Source: Inconstantimicrobium porci
GTDB taxonomy: Bacteria; Bacillota; Clostridia; Clostridiales; Clostridiaceae
Assembly: GCF_009696465.1 (NCBI RefSeq)
Contig: NZ_VULX01000030.1
Location: 1 to 36,347 of the forward strand
Direction of reading: 5' to 3'
Length of the DNA: 36,347 nucleotides
Position 1 is the stretch's first letter; every line of letters starts with the position of its first letter. The notes beneath the pieces are model-generated. The model searched no databases. It saw only the letters and a program-made list of their open reading frames with translations, and was not told where the DNA came from. Shown here piece after piece: positions 7,700 to 16,714 of the stretch. A program made the translations under genes and the position numbers.

Positions 7700-9337
7700 A
7701 TGGAAGAAAACAAAAAGTTTTGTGATTTAGGATTAAGTAAAAATGTATTAAAAGCTATAGATGATATGGGTTTTGAAGAACCATCAAAAATACAGGAGCA
7801 AGTAATACCAGTATTATTAAGTGGAGTTGATTGTATCGGTCAGGCTCAGACAGGAACTGGTAAGACACTTGCTTTTGGAGCACCAGTTATTAGCGAAATA
7901 GAAAAGGGTGGAAGCCATGTTAAGTGTATAGTACTTGCACCTACAAGAGAACTTGCTGTTCAGGTAAATGATGAACTTGTAAGAATTGCCAAGTATGAAA
8001 AGATAAGAATACTTCCTATATATGGAGGACAGCCAATTGACAGACAGATAAAGACATTAAAGAGAGGTGTCGATATAGTTGTTGGAACTCCAGGAAGAGT
8101 TATAGACCTTATTAATAGAAGAGTTCTTGATTTAAGTGCTATTGAATTCTTAATCTTAGATGAAGCAGACGAAATGCTTAACATGGGATTCATCGATGAT
8201 ATAGAAGAAATTTTAAAGCATGCTAATGAAGATAGACAGACTTTATTCTTCTCAGCTACAATGCCGCCAGCAATAAGAAAGCTTGCTTCAAAGTACTTAA
8301 AGGAAAACAGTAAACAGGTAACTGTTGAAAGAAAGAGTATTACAGTTTCAACTGTAAAACAATATTACTATGAAGTAAAGAAGAAGGACAGATTTGAAAC
8401 TTTATGTAGAGTTCTTGATGTGGATGAGCCAACAGCAGCTATCATTTTCTGTAAGACTAAGAGAGGTGTTGATGAAGTTGTTGAATCAATGCAGTCTAGA
8501 GGATACAGTGTTGAAGGTATGCACGGAGATATGACTCAGAGCCACAGAATGAACACATTAAGAAAGTTCAAAGAAGGAAATCTTGATTATCTTGTAGCTA
8601 CAGATGTTGCTGCAAGAGGAATCGACGTTGAAACTGTTACTCACGTTATCAACTATGATCTTCCTCAGGATTCAGAAAGTTACGTTCATAGAATAGGTAG
8701 AACAGGAAGAGCAGGCAGAGAAGGTGTTGCGTACACATTAGTTACTGCTAGAGAGTACATGGCTCTTAAGCAGATAGAAAGAACTACAAAGTGTAAGGTT
8801 AAGAGAAAAGAAATACCTACAATAGATGATATATTTGAAGCAAAATATAAGAACATGATTGAGAGAGTTAATGAAGCTCTTGCCGGTGAAGATTACAAGA
8901 AGTTTGTTCCTATGGTACAGGAATTAGATGAAGAATATAACATGGTTGATGTTGCAGCTGCATTAATGTCAATTATCTACAACAAGGAAATATCATTTGA
9001 CTATGTTGAAGATTCTATTGCTGTTAATGAAGATAAGGAAAGCTTCGGAAGAGGTAGAAGAGACAGAGGTAGTAGAAACAGAGGCAAATACAACGATGAA
9101 GGCAAAGTAAGATTATTCTTATCAATTGGAAAGATGGATAAAGTTAATCCAAAACAGATTCTTATTTATTTAAATGAAGCTAAGGTAAACAAGAACGATA
9201 TTGGAAACATTGATTTATATGATAAATTCAGTTTCGTAGATGTTGAACCAACAGTTGTAGATGGAATACTTAAGAAATGTTATGGTAAGAAAATCAACGG
9301 AAGAAAAGTAAGAGTAGAAGTAGCAAATAGAAAATAA
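7700..9337 (+). CDS. DEAD-box ATP-dependent RNA helicase
   Basis: 545 residues with all helicase motifs in place: the Q motif around PSKIQEQ, motif I AQTGTGKT (49-56), Ia PTRELA (81-86), GG and TPGR, motif II DEAD (154-157), SAT (185-187), ARGID in motif V and HRIGRTGR (330-337). An Arg/Gly-rich linker near residues 447-463 is followed by a C-terminal DbpA-type RNA-binding domain (about 467-545, starting VRLFLSIGKMDKVNP). This is the layout of the DeaD/CshA/DbpA helicases, which remodel rRNA during ribosome assembly and mRNA in cold adaptation. The DbpA-type domain suggests binding of 23S rRNA. The gene stands alone, between its leader and a strong terminator. Confidence 0.95.
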   Translation: MEENKKFCDLGLSKNVLKAIDDMGFEEPSKIQEQVIPVLLSGVDCIGQAQTGTGKTLAFGAPVISEIEKGGSHVKCIVLAPTRELAVQVNDELVRIAKYEKIRILPIYGGQPIDRQIKTLKRGVDIVVGTPGRVIDLINRRVLDLSAIEFLILDEADEMLNMGFIDDIEEILKHANEDRQTLFFSATMPPAIRKLASKYLKENSKQVTVERKSITVSTVKQYYYEVKKKDRFETLCRVLDVDEPTAAIIFCKTKRGVDEVVESMQSRGYSVEGMHGDMTQSHRMNTLRKFKEGNLDYLVATDVAARGIDVETVTHVINYDLPQDSESYVHRIGRTGRAGREGVAYTLVTAREYMALKQIERTTKCKVKRKEIPTIDDIFEAKYKNMIERVNEALAGEDYKKFVPMVQELDEEYNMVDVAAALMSIIYNKEISFDYVEDSIAVNEDKESFGRGRRDRGSRNRGKYNDEGKVRLFLSIGKMDKVNPKQILIYLNEAKVNKNDIGNIDLYDKFSFVDVEPTVVDGILKKCYGKKINGRKVRVEVANRK

Positions 9338-9343
9338 TAAATC

Positions 9344-9378
9344 AGCAGCAGATTCAATATTGAATCTGCTGCTTTTTT
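9344..9378 (+). terminator. Terminator of the helicase gene
   Basis: AGCAGCAGATTCAA and its exact complement form a 14-bp stem with a two-base centre, followed by six T. One of the strongest terminators in the window. Confidence 0.92.
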
Positions 9379-9418
9379 GTATCATAGATAACAATGTTTA
9401 TGATATATTTAATTAGAG

Positions 9419-9761
9419 TATAATGTATAAAGTATAATTTATAATTTCGGATTGAACTCCTTAATGGAGTTTCAGTCAAGACGTAAGCGAACAGCCAAAT
9501 CAAAGATTTGGAATGCCTGCTTGGTCAAGACGTAAGCGAACAGCCAAATCAAAGATTTGGAATGCCTGCTTGGTCAAGACGTAAGCGAACATACCAAATC
9601 AAAGATTTGGAATGCCTGCTTAAACAGAGGACAAATTCCTCTTTAAAACTCTTTAAATTAATAATCCAGAGGGTTGGAGGTGAAACCTCCATTAAAATTA
9701 AGAAATCAATTTATTGATTTCATCCTGAATTATACATTATAAAATATAAATTATACATTAT
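9419..9761. repeat. Hairpin-rich noncoding element, copy A
   Basis: About 343 bases between two genes with A/T-rich inverted ends. The left end begins ATAATGTATAA and runs to CGGAT; the reverse complement of the right end also begins ATAATGTATAA and runs to AGGAT. Inside is a chain of small hairpins: ACTCC-GGAGT, three CCAAATC-GATTTGG, GAGGA-TTCCTC, GGAGG-CCTCC and AAATCAA-TTGATTT. The same outer hairpins and ends occur in reverse orientation at 22048-22283, so this is a dispersed element. It has no plausible gene. It resembles a MITE by its terminal inverted repeats and lack of coding, or a structured RNA. Target-site duplications are not clear. Confidence 0.7.
9475..9622 (+). repeat. Three tandem 49-bp repeats inside element A
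   Basis: The unit starts GTCAAGACGTAAGCGAACA, continues with the 17-base hairpin CCAAATCAAAGATTTGG and ends AATGCCTGCTTG. Copies start at 9475, 9524 and 9573. The first two are identical; the third differs at CAGCC versus CATACC and is one base longer. There are no unique spacers between the copies, so this is not a CRISPR array. The corresponding place in copy B holds at most one degenerate unit. Confidence 0.9.
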
Positions 9762-9846
9762 CTAAATGCAGTCTGTTTTATCAAAATATAAATAAGAGTA
9801 CATATGATAAAAAATAGTATATTTTTAGAAATTGGAGGATGATTTT

Positions 9847-10674
9847 GTGAAATTATTTGTATCAGATTTAGACGGAACTTTACTTAACAGCAATGCAAAG
9901 GTTTCAGATAATACCAAAAAAATTCTTAATGATCTTATAGGTAGTAAAGGTTTAAAATTTACCGTTGCAACAGCAAGAACTCCAGCAACAGCTGTGCCTA
10001 TTCTTGAAGGTATAGATATTAATATACCTACTGTCATGATGAATGGAGTACTTTTGTATAATTTAAAGGAAAAAAAGTATCTAGATATTAAGAGCATAGA
10101 TAACACTATAGTTAAAAAAATCTGTGGTATTTTTAAGCAAGCTAAAAAGGATTATTTTGCATATGGAATAAAGGATAATAAGCTTGTTGTTTACTATAGA
10201 AATATGAATCGTTATGAAGAAAAGTATTATGAGGAAAGATGTGGAAGTCCTCTTAAAACATTTATACATGTGGAAGATTATGATACAGATATGGTTGGTG
10301 CAGAAATCATTAATTTTGTTGTCCTAGATACATATGACAACCTTAAGGGCATAGAAGAAAAGCTACAGAAGATTGAGGAAGTTACAGTAAATCTTTATGA
10401 GGATCTTTATGGAGACGGCAACTTCTTCATGGATGTTTATAATTCAAATGCATCTAAAGCAAATGCTATAAAAAGTATTTCTGAAAGATATCTTGATGGC
10501 GAAAAAATAATAGCTTTTGGTGATAACATTAATGACATACCAATGTTTGAAGAAGCAGATGAATGCTATGCAGTAGAAAATGCAGCAGACAGACTTAAAA
10601 AAATAGCTACAGGAATAATCGGAAACCATAATGATGATGCTGTAGCACAATATCTGAGAGAAACATTTAAGTAA
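9847..10674 (+). CDS. HAD-superfamily phosphatase, Cof type
   Basis: 275 residues starting MKLFVSDLDGTLLNSNAKVS. The DxD nucleophile motif is SDLDGTLL, the Thr/Ser motif II lies in VATARTP, and the end holds KANAIKSI and FGDNINDIPMFEEAD (motif IV), followed by ENAADRLK. The middle holds the large cap domain of the Cof/IIB group, which dephosphorylates sugar phosphates, nucleotides or flavin and pyridoxal phosphates. The GTG at 9847 is chosen because GGAGG (9834-9838) lies eight bases before it; the TTG upstream overlaps that site. It is followed by a glycoside hydrolase gene with its own promoter. The substrate cannot be deduced from sequence. Confidence 0.92.
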   Translation: MKLFVSDLDGTLLNSNAKVSDNTKKILNDLIGSKGLKFTVATARTPATAVPILEGIDINIPTVMMNGVLLYNLKEKKYLDIKSIDNTIVKKICGIFKQAKKDYFAYGIKDNKLVVYYRNMNRYEEKYYEERCGSPLKTFIHVEDYDTDMVGAEIINFVVLDTYDNLKGIEEKLQKIEEVTVNLYEDLYGDGNFFMDVYNSNASKANAIKSISERYLDGEKIIAFGDNINDIPMFEEADECYAVENAADRLKKIATGIIGNHNDDAVAQYLRETFK

Positions 10675-10812
10675 GAAGAAGTTTCATTATATAATTTAGA
10701 ATTTAGGATGTAGAATTTTAAATTGCTCTGAAGTACTTATCATAAGCAAATAAGTTGCAGATTTAATAAAAAGTGCAGAGTTTAATATTTGATCATATAT
10801 GTAATAATATGG

Positions 10813-10841
10813 TTATAAAAAGATGGTCACTATGCTATAAT
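10813..10841 (+). promoter_or_regulatory. Promoter of the GH13 gene (extended -10)
   Basis: TGCTATAAT at 10833-10841 is an extended -10 with a perfect TATAAT. The -35 position, TTATAA at 10813-10818 with a spacer of 17, is weak, as is usual for extended -10 promoters. Confidence 0.6.
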
Positions 10842-10879
10842 TAATGTATTATTTGTTGTTTCTAAGGAGTGGTAGTAAT

Positions 10880-12172
10880 ATGGCAAAGGATACTTTGATT
10901 AATTTAAGAAATCAAGTAATGTATTGTATTTATGTTAGAAATTATGGCCCTAATGGTACATTTAAAGATGTAGAAAATGATTTGAACAGAATAAAAGACC
11001 TTGGAACAGACATAATATGGTTTATGCCTATTCATCCAATTGGAGTTGAAGGTAAAAAAGGAAGTCTTGGATGTCCATATTCAATAAAAGATTACAGGGA
11101 AATTAATCCAGAGTACGGAACTATGAAGGATTTTAAAGAACTTGTAGATAAAATACATGATGCAGGAATGAAGTGCATAATTGATGTGGTATACAATCAT
11201 ACATCAAAGGATTCCAGACTTTTAACAGAATATCCTGAATATTTCTATAGAAAACAAGATGGAACTCTTGGGGGAAAAGTTGGAGACTGGACAGACGTTA
11301 TTGATCTTGACTATGAAAATCGTAACTTATGGAAGTATCAGATAGATACTTTAAAAATGTGGGCTGGAATAGTTGATGGATTTAGATGTGATGTTGCACC
11401 TTTGGTACCTATAGATTTTTGGATTAAAGCAAGGGCTGAGGTTAAAAAGGTAAATAGTAATTGTATATGGCTTGCAGAAACTCTTGACTTTGGGTTTATT
11501 AAATATTTAAGGAGCAAAGGGATTGACTGTGCATCTGACGGAGAAGCATATCAGGCATTTGATATATGCTATGAATATGATATCTGGGATAGTTTTAATA
11601 AGTATTTAAAAGGTGAGTGTACTTTATCACATTATGTTGACAGGCTTAATATGCAGGAGTCAATATATCCTCAGAATTATGTGAAGCTTCGTTACCTTGA
11701 AAATCATGACCAGCCTAGAGCTAAAAAGATCATACCTGATACTCAGGATTTAAGAAACTGGCTAGCATTTACTTACTTCCAGAAGGGAACAACATTGATT
11801 TATGCGGGACAGGAAGCACAGAATACTAATTGCCCAAGTCTTTTTGAGATAGATAAGGTTGACTGGGCGGGTATCGATGAAAATTTCACATCACTTATGA
11901 AGAAATTATATAATGTAAAGAAAATTTCACTTGTCAAAGATGGTGACTACAAGCTAGTACCCTTTAATGAACTTGATACTGTTGCAGGTTATTATGAGAG
12001 AAATAATTCAAAGCTTGTCGGTATATTCAGCTTAAAAGGAAAACATGGACTTATTAACATTGAATTAAAGGATGGAGTATATACTAATATACTTGATAAT
12101 AAAACAATTGAAGTTAAGAACGGCTGTATTACTTTAGAGGATGAGCCCGTTATTATAAATATCAATAATTAA
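10880..12172 (+). CDS. GH13 alpha-amylase-family glucosidase, cytoplasmic
   Basis: 430 residues with no signal peptide. The four conserved GH13 regions are present: DVVYNHT (102-108), GFRCDVA with the nucleophile Asp171, WLAET with the acid/base Glu200, and LENHDQPR with Asp277. This is shorter than most secreted amylases, and no separate carbohydrate-binding domain is seen. An internal maltodextrin hydrolase or oligo-1,6-glucosidase-like enzyme is the likely role. The ATG at 10880 has AAGGAG ten bases upstream; an in-frame ATG at 10844 would overlap the promoter region. A solute-binding protein gene follows after 26 bases and may be cotranscribed, which would fit uptake and breakdown of a sugar polymer, although that binding protein is not clearly a sugar binder. 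Confidence 0.92.
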   Translation: MAKDTLINLRNQVMYCIYVRNYGPNGTFKDVENDLNRIKDLGTDIIWFMPIHPIGVEGKKGSLGCPYSIKDYREINPEYGTMKDFKELVDKIHDAGMKCIIDVVYNHTSKDSRLLTEYPEYFYRKQDGTLGGKVGDWTDVIDLDYENRNLWKYQIDTLKMWAGIVDGFRCDVAPLVPIDFWIKARAEVKKVNSNCIWLAETLDFGFIKYLRSKGIDCASDGEAYQAFDICYEYDIWDSFNKYLKGECTLSHYVDRLNMQESIYPQNYVKLRYLENHDQPRAKKIIPDTQDLRNWLAFTYFQKGTTLIYAGQEAQNTNCPSLFEIDKVDWAGIDENFTSLMKKLYNVKKISLVKDGDYKLVPFNELDTVAGYYERNNSKLVGIFSLKGKHGLINIELKDGVYTNILDNKTIEVKNGCITLEDEPVIININN

Positions 12173-12198
12173 TGAATTAATACTAAGGAGGGAAAACT

Positions 12199-13530
12199 TT
12201 GTTTAAGAAAGTTATAGGACTTATTGGTGGTTTTCTTGCGCTTATGTTTGTTGTTACCCTATGTCAGCTTAAGGCAGAAACACAGATTACAGCAAAGGAA
12301 CTGGAAAACAAGGTCATAGTGTACACAACATATGATAAGGAAATGACAGATATAGTCAAATCAGAGTTTGAAAAATCAACTTCTATTAATGTGGAAATTA
12401 AGAAGTTTGCAAATGACACAGAAATGGTTAATGAAATAAAGGATAAGAAGGACACAGTTCCAGATGTTATTTTAGGTGTTTCAACAAATACTTGCGAAGA
12501 ACTTAAAAAAGATAATCTTCTTGAGGCAAACAAACCTAGCTGGTATTCTGATGTTAATGATAATCAGAAGGATAAGGAAGGATATTGGTACAGTCTATTT
12601 GCTTCACCAATAGTTATGTTCTATAATACAGCAGTTATAAAAGGAGAGATGGTGCCTCAAAATTTGATGGCATTAAGTGATAAGAAATATGCAAATCTTG
12701 TAGTTATGCCAAAGGTAGAAAGCAATGATTTTAAATATTTTCTTAATACAATAATAGCTCCTTATGTGAAGGACAATAAAGTTGATGATGGTTTTAAGGC
12801 TTTAGCAGCTCTAAAATTTAATATTAAAGAGTACAAGGAGCCAGGAAATCAGGTAATTGATGCTGTTGCTAAGAAAGAAGGAGCAGTTGGTTTTGCAGAT
12901 CTAGTCAAAGTTAATGAAGCAATCAAGAAGGGCAGCACACTTGCTGTAGTTTATGGAACTGAAAAGTATCCTGTCATAACTGAAGGTATTGCTATCATGA
13001 AAAACGGTAGCAACAGTAATGCAGCTAAGCTGTTTGAAGAATTTGCTGCTGGTCCTAAAATGCAGTATAAGATAGCAAATAAGTTCAAGTTTAATCCTAC
13101 AAACAAGAAAGCACTTGAGTTATGTGGAGGAGAAGTAAGCGAACTTAAGGATAGAACTTACAAGATAGATATGAATGAATATAATTCTAATATTAATTCA
13201 TGGATTGATAAGTGGAATGCAATTGTTAAGGAAGAAGCTCCTGTTGATAAAAAGCATAATAATGCAAATGTGGCAGGTACAGCTGTTAATAATAATGCTG
13301 CTGTTCAGACAAATGGTAATAATGCTGCACAGAATAGTGAAAAGAAGCCAGCGGAGAATGCAGCACCAGAACAGCATAATGCTCCTGCAGCCAATACTAC
13401 AGCTGCACCAAAGGATGATAATCAGCAGAAAACTGTACCTGCTAAAAGTGCAGGAAATAATGCATCTAAAAAAAATAATGGTGGTGCAGGTGCACTAACA
13501 CCAACACCTGCAGATCATAAAAATAAGTAA
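12199..13530 (+). CDS. Extracellular solute-binding protein with Asn/Ala/Pro-rich tail
   Basis: 443 residues from TTG (AAGGAGGG at 12185-12192, six bases upstream). A signal peptide (FKKVIGLIGGFLALMFVVTL) leads to a likely cut after LKA. No good lipobox is present, because the Cys follows VTL. Residues 30-345 look like an ABC substrate-binding protein of the iron/thiamine/polyamine (SBP_bac_1/11) type: KVIVYTTYDKEMTDIV, PDVILGVST, GYWYSLFASPIVMFYNT and FEEFAAGPKMQ. The last 95 residues are low complexity (Asn, Ala, Lys, Pro, Gln) and would suit a wall-crossing spacer. No permease or ATPase gene is beside it. The ligand is unknown. Confidence 0.82.
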   Translation: MFKKVIGLIGGFLALMFVVTLCQLKAETQITAKELENKVIVYTTYDKEMTDIVKSEFEKSTSINVEIKKFANDTEMVNEIKDKKDTVPDVILGVSTNTCEELKKDNLLEANKPSWYSDVNDNQKDKEGYWYSLFASPIVMFYNTAVIKGEMVPQNLMALSDKKYANLVVMPKVESNDFKYFLNTIIAPYVKDNKVDDGFKALAALKFNIKEYKEPGNQVIDAVAKKEGAVGFADLVKVNEAIKKGSTLAVVYGTEKYPVITEGIAIMKNGSNSNAAKLFEEFAAGPKMQYKIANKFKFNPTNKKALELCGGEVSELKDRTYKIDMNEYNSNINSWIDKWNAIVKEEAPVDKKHNNANVAGTAVNNNAAVQTNGNNAAQNSEKKPAENAAPEQHNAPAANTTAAPKDDNQQKTVPAKSAGNNASKKNNGGAGALTPTPADHKNK

Positions 13531-13538
13531 ATTGTAAA

Positions 13539-13577
13539 TTGCATTTATTTGTGATAAAATGTATAAAATTACATTTT
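13539..13577 (+). promoter_or_regulatory. Promoter of the citrate-pathway operon with overlapping palindrome
   Basis: TTGCAT (13539-13544) and TATAAA (13562-13567) are 17 bases apart. The -10 box is covered by an inverted repeat, AAAATGTA-N6-TACATTTT (13556-13577), the natural place for a repressor. No regulator gene is adjacent. The 5' leader is about 40 bases. Confidence 0.6.
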
Positions 13578-13614
13578 AAACATATAAAGGAAATTAAATA
13601 AAGGGGGCTTATTT

Positions 13615-14760
13615 ATGGCAATTTATGATCCTGCCACAGGCAGAAAAATATTTGTCGTGGATACTACTCTGCGAGATGGGGAGCAAACAGCAGGTGTAGT
13701 ATTTGCAAATGCAGAAAAGATTACTATAGCAGAAATGCTTAGTGACCTTGGAGTAGATCAATTAGAGGTAGGAATTCCTACAATGGGTGGAGATGAAAAG
13801 GATGCTATAAAAACTATAGTAAAAAGAAATCTTAAACCTAGCATAATGGCTTGGAATAGAGCAGTAATTTCAGATATACAACAGTCAATAGATTGTGGGG
13901 TTGATGCTGTTGCAATATCTACTTCTGTTTCAGACATACACATTCAGCATAAACTTAAAAAATCAAGAGAATGGGTTCTTGAAACAATGGCAAAGGCAGT
14001 AGAATACGCAAAAAAACAGGGAATGTATGTCTCTGTTAATGGAGAAGATTCTTCAAGAGCTGATATTAATTTTCTTGTAGATTTTATAGAGGTAGCTAAA
14101 CAAGCTGGAGCAGACAGATTTAGATTCTGTGATACCGTAGGGGTTATGTCTCCATTTAAGATAAGAGACAATATTGAATATCTGTACAAAAAAACAAAGT
14201 TTGATATAGAAATGCATACTCATAATGATTTTGGAATGGCAACTGCTAACGCTGTTGCAGGTGTACTTGGAGGAGCAAATCATGTAGGAGTTACAGTTAA
14301 TGGCCTTGGAGAGAGAGCAGGTAATGCTGCGCTTGAAGAGGTCTTAATGGCATTTAAGCATGTATATAATTATGATATAAATTCAGATACGCTTATGTTT
14401 AGAGACGTTTCAGAATATGTTTCAAAGGCTTCAGGAAGAGTGCTTCCAACTTGGAAATCAATAGTTGGTGATAATATGTTTGCACATGAATCTGGAATAC
14501 ATGCAGATGGAGCATTAAAAGATCCTCATAATTATGAAAGCTTTTCGCCAGATGAAGTCGGTCTTCAGAGACAGATTGTGATAGGCAAGCATTCAGGAAG
14601 GGCAGCTATAGTTTATAAGTTCCATGAATATGGAATAACTCTTTCAGATGATGAAGCAAAAGCAATACTTGAAGAAGTAAGGTCTCTTTCAGTAAGGCTT
14701 AAGAGAAGTTTGTTTGATAAAGAGTTAGTTAAGATATATCAACATATTAAAGAAAAATAA
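13615..14760 (+). CDS. Re-type citrate synthase (homocitrate synthase-like)
   Basis: 381 residues of the DRE-TIM metallolyase (isopropylmalate/homocitrate synthase) family. The start VDTTLRDGEQTAGV carries the DRE motif and Asp21-type metal ligand, MHTHNDFGMATANAV carries the HxH metal site, and VNGLGERAGNAALEEVL closes the barrel. Alone this could be a NifV-type homocitrate synthase. Here it is followed by aconitase and isocitrate dehydrogenase, the same order as CAC0970-0972 of Clostridium acetobutylicum, where this enzyme acts as Re-citrate synthase, as first shown for C. kluyveri. It would condense oxaloacetate and acetyl-CoA and replace the classical citrate synthase. The ribosome site is AAGGGGG. 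Confidence in the family is high; the substrate (citrate versus homocitrate) is inferred from context. Confidence 0.85.
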   Translation: MAIYDPATGRKIFVVDTTLRDGEQTAGVVFANAEKITIAEMLSDLGVDQLEVGIPTMGGDEKDAIKTIVKRNLKPSIMAWNRAVISDIQQSIDCGVDAVAISTSVSDIHIQHKLKKSREWVLETMAKAVEYAKKQGMYVSVNGEDSSRADINFLVDFIEVAKQAGADRFRFCDTVGVMSPFKIRDNIEYLYKKTKFDIEMHTHNDFGMATANAVAGVLGGANHVGVTVNGLGERAGNAALEEVLMAFKHVYNYDINSDTLMFRDVSEYVSKASGRVLPTWKSIVGDNMFAHESGIHADGALKDPHNYESFSPDEVGLQRQIVIGKHSGRAAIVYKFHEYGITLSDDEAKAILEEVRSLSVRLKRSLFDKELVKIYQHIKEK

Positions 14761-14777
14761 TACTTGGGGGAAAGATA

Positions 14778-16700
14778 ATGGGAGAAAATATAGCTTATAA
14801 GATTTTAAGAAAACACCTCGTAGAAGGAGAACTTAAAGCTGGACAACCTATAGCAATTAAGATTGACCAGACTTTGACTCAGGATTCAACTGGAACAATG
14901 GCTTATCTTCAACTGGAAGCCATGAATATAAAAAAGGTTAAGACTAAGAGAAGCGTAGCTTTTGTTGACCATAATATGCTTCAACAAGGGTTTGAGAATG
15001 CAGATGACCATAAATTTATCCAGACTGTTGCTGAGAAACATGGAATCTTGTTCTCAAAGCCAGGAAATGGAATATGTCACCAGGTATTTCTTGAGAGGTT
15101 TTCATGTCCAGGAGATACGTTAATTGGTTCAGACAGCCACACTCCTACAGCAGGTGGAGTAGGTATGCTTGCCATTGGAGCAGGCGGACTTGATGTTGCT
15201 GTAGCCATGGCAGGAGGAGCATATCATATAAATGCACCTAAGGTCTGCAGAGTTAACTTGCACGGCAAGCTTCAGAGAATGGTAGCTGCTAAAGATATTA
15301 TCCTCGAAGTTTTAAGACAAGTTACTGTTAAAGGTGGAGTTGGTAGAATATTCGAATATGCTGGAGAAGGTGTAAAAACTCTTTCTGTACCTCAGAGAGG
15401 AACAATCACTAACATGGGTGCAGAACTTGGAGCTACAACTTCGATTTTCCCTTCAGATGAAAGAACTTTTGAATATATGAAGGCTCAGGGCAGAGAAGCT
15501 GAGTGGCAGGAACTTAAAGCAGATGATGATGCTTTCTACGATGAAGAAATTACTATTGATTTAGGAAAACTTAAACCATTAGCAGCAAAACCTGATTCTC
15601 CTGATAATGTTGAAGAGGTTGAAAGTATAGGTAAAATTAAAGTTGATCAGGTAGCCATAGGAAGCTGTACAAATTCTTCTTATGAAGATCTTATGAGAGT
15701 CGCTAAGATTCTTAAGGGACATAAAGTAAACAAGAATGTGAGCCTTGTAATCGCGCCAGGATCAAGACAGGTTATGGAGATGATTGCAAGAAACGGTGCT
15801 TTAGGAGATATAATTTCTTCAGGAGCAAGAGTTCTTGAAAATGCCTGCGGACCATGCATAGGAATGGGACAGGCCCCAGGAACTAATGGTATTTCTCTAA
15901 GAACTTTCAATAGAAACTTTTATGGACGTTCTGGAACTTTATCAGCAAAAATTTATCTTGTAAGTCCTGAAACTGCTGCTGTAAGTGCAATTAACGGATA
16001 TCTTACAGATCCAAGAGAATTCGAGGAAGATATAACTGTTGAACTGCCAGAGAAGTTTATCATAGATGACAGCATGATTTTAAAGCCTGCAGAAGACGGC
16101 GATAAAGTTGAAATCGTAAGAGGACCTAATATAAAGGAATTCCCTATAAATAGTGCTCTTAAGAATACTTTGACTGGAAAGACACTTATAAAGGTTGAAG
16201 ACAATATTACAACAGACCACATAATGCCTTCAAACTCTAAGCTTCTTCCATTTAGGTCAAATATACCTCATCTTTCAAAGTACTGTTTTAGTACAATTGA
16301 TAGTGAGTTCTCTAAGAATGCTAAGAAGTTCAATGGAGGATTTATTGTTGCAGGAAGTAACTATGGGCAAGGTTCCTCAAGAGAGCATGCGGCACTTGCA
16401 CCATTATATCTTGGAGTTAAGGGCGTAATTGCAAAATCATTTGCGAGAATTCACAAGGCTAACCTGATAAATAACGGTATAGTACCTATGACCTTTGAAA
16501 ATGAAGCCGATTATGATATTATAGATAAATTTGATGATTTAGAGATAGACAATGTTTTAGACGGTATTGAAAATGGCATACTTGTAGTTAAAAACGTATC
16601 TAAAGATAAAACTTTTACAGTTAAACTTGATTTGGCTGAAAGAGATAAAGCAATATTAAGAGCTGGCGGAACTTTGAATTACGCAAAAGAAAGCAGATAG
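14778..16700 (+). CDS. acn: Aconitate hydratase
   Basis: 640 residues, the short bacterial/mitochondrial-like form rather than the 900-residue AcnA. The [4Fe-4S] ligands are Cys297 in IGSCTNSS and Cys357 and Cys360 in CGPCIGMG. GSDSHTPTAGGVGMLAIGAG lies in the N-terminal half, and GSNYGQGSSREHAALAP is the swivelling-domain active-site loop with its Ser-Arg. The enzyme isomerises citrate to isocitrate through cis-aconitate and loses its labile iron under oxygen. The gene lies 17 bases after the synthase and 14 before isocitrate dehydrogenase, so the three are one transcript. Its ribosome site is GGGGGAAAG. Confidence 0.96.
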   Translation: MGENIAYKILRKHLVEGELKAGQPIAIKIDQTLTQDSTGTMAYLQLEAMNIKKVKTKRSVAFVDHNMLQQGFENADDHKFIQTVAEKHGILFSKPGNGICHQVFLERFSCPGDTLIGSDSHTPTAGGVGMLAIGAGGLDVAVAMAGGAYHINAPKVCRVNLHGKLQRMVAAKDIILEVLRQVTVKGGVGRIFEYAGEGVKTLSVPQRGTITNMGAELGATTSIFPSDERTFEYMKAQGREAEWQELKADDDAFYDEEITIDLGKLKPLAAKPDSPDNVEEVESIGKIKVDQVAIGSCTNSSYEDLMRVAKILKGHKVNKNVSLVIAPGSRQVMEMIARNGALGDIISSGARVLENACGPCIGMGQAPGTNGISLRTFNRNFYGRSGTLSAKIYLVSPETAAVSAINGYLTDPREFEEDITVELPEKFIIDDSMILKPAEDGDKVEIVRGPNIKEFPINSALKNTLTGKTLIKVEDNITTDHIMPSNSKLLPFRSNIPHLSKYCFSTIDSEFSKNAKKFNGGFIVAGSNYGQGSSREHAALAPLYLGVKGVIAKSFARIHKANLINNGIVPMTFENEADYDIIDKFDDLEIDNVLDGIENGILVVKNVSKDKTFTVKLDLAERDKAILRAGGTLNYAKESR

Positions 16701-16714
16701 GTGGGGATTTTAAC

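Noticed and set aside
9475-9622. Possible CRISPR array
   Set aside because: The copies are contiguous with no unique spacers and no cas gene is in the window.
9508-9717. A 69-codon open frame with repeated SRRKRTYQ-like words
   Set aside because: It only reads through the 49-bp repeats and flanking hairpins of element A. The repeat is not a multiple of a protein unit in any conserved way and there is no ribosome site.
13175-13498. 107-codon frame overlapping the end of the solute-binding protein
   Set aside because: A shadow created by the low-complexity A/T-rich tail; it has a run of Met, Leu, Ile and Gln without family features or ribosome site.
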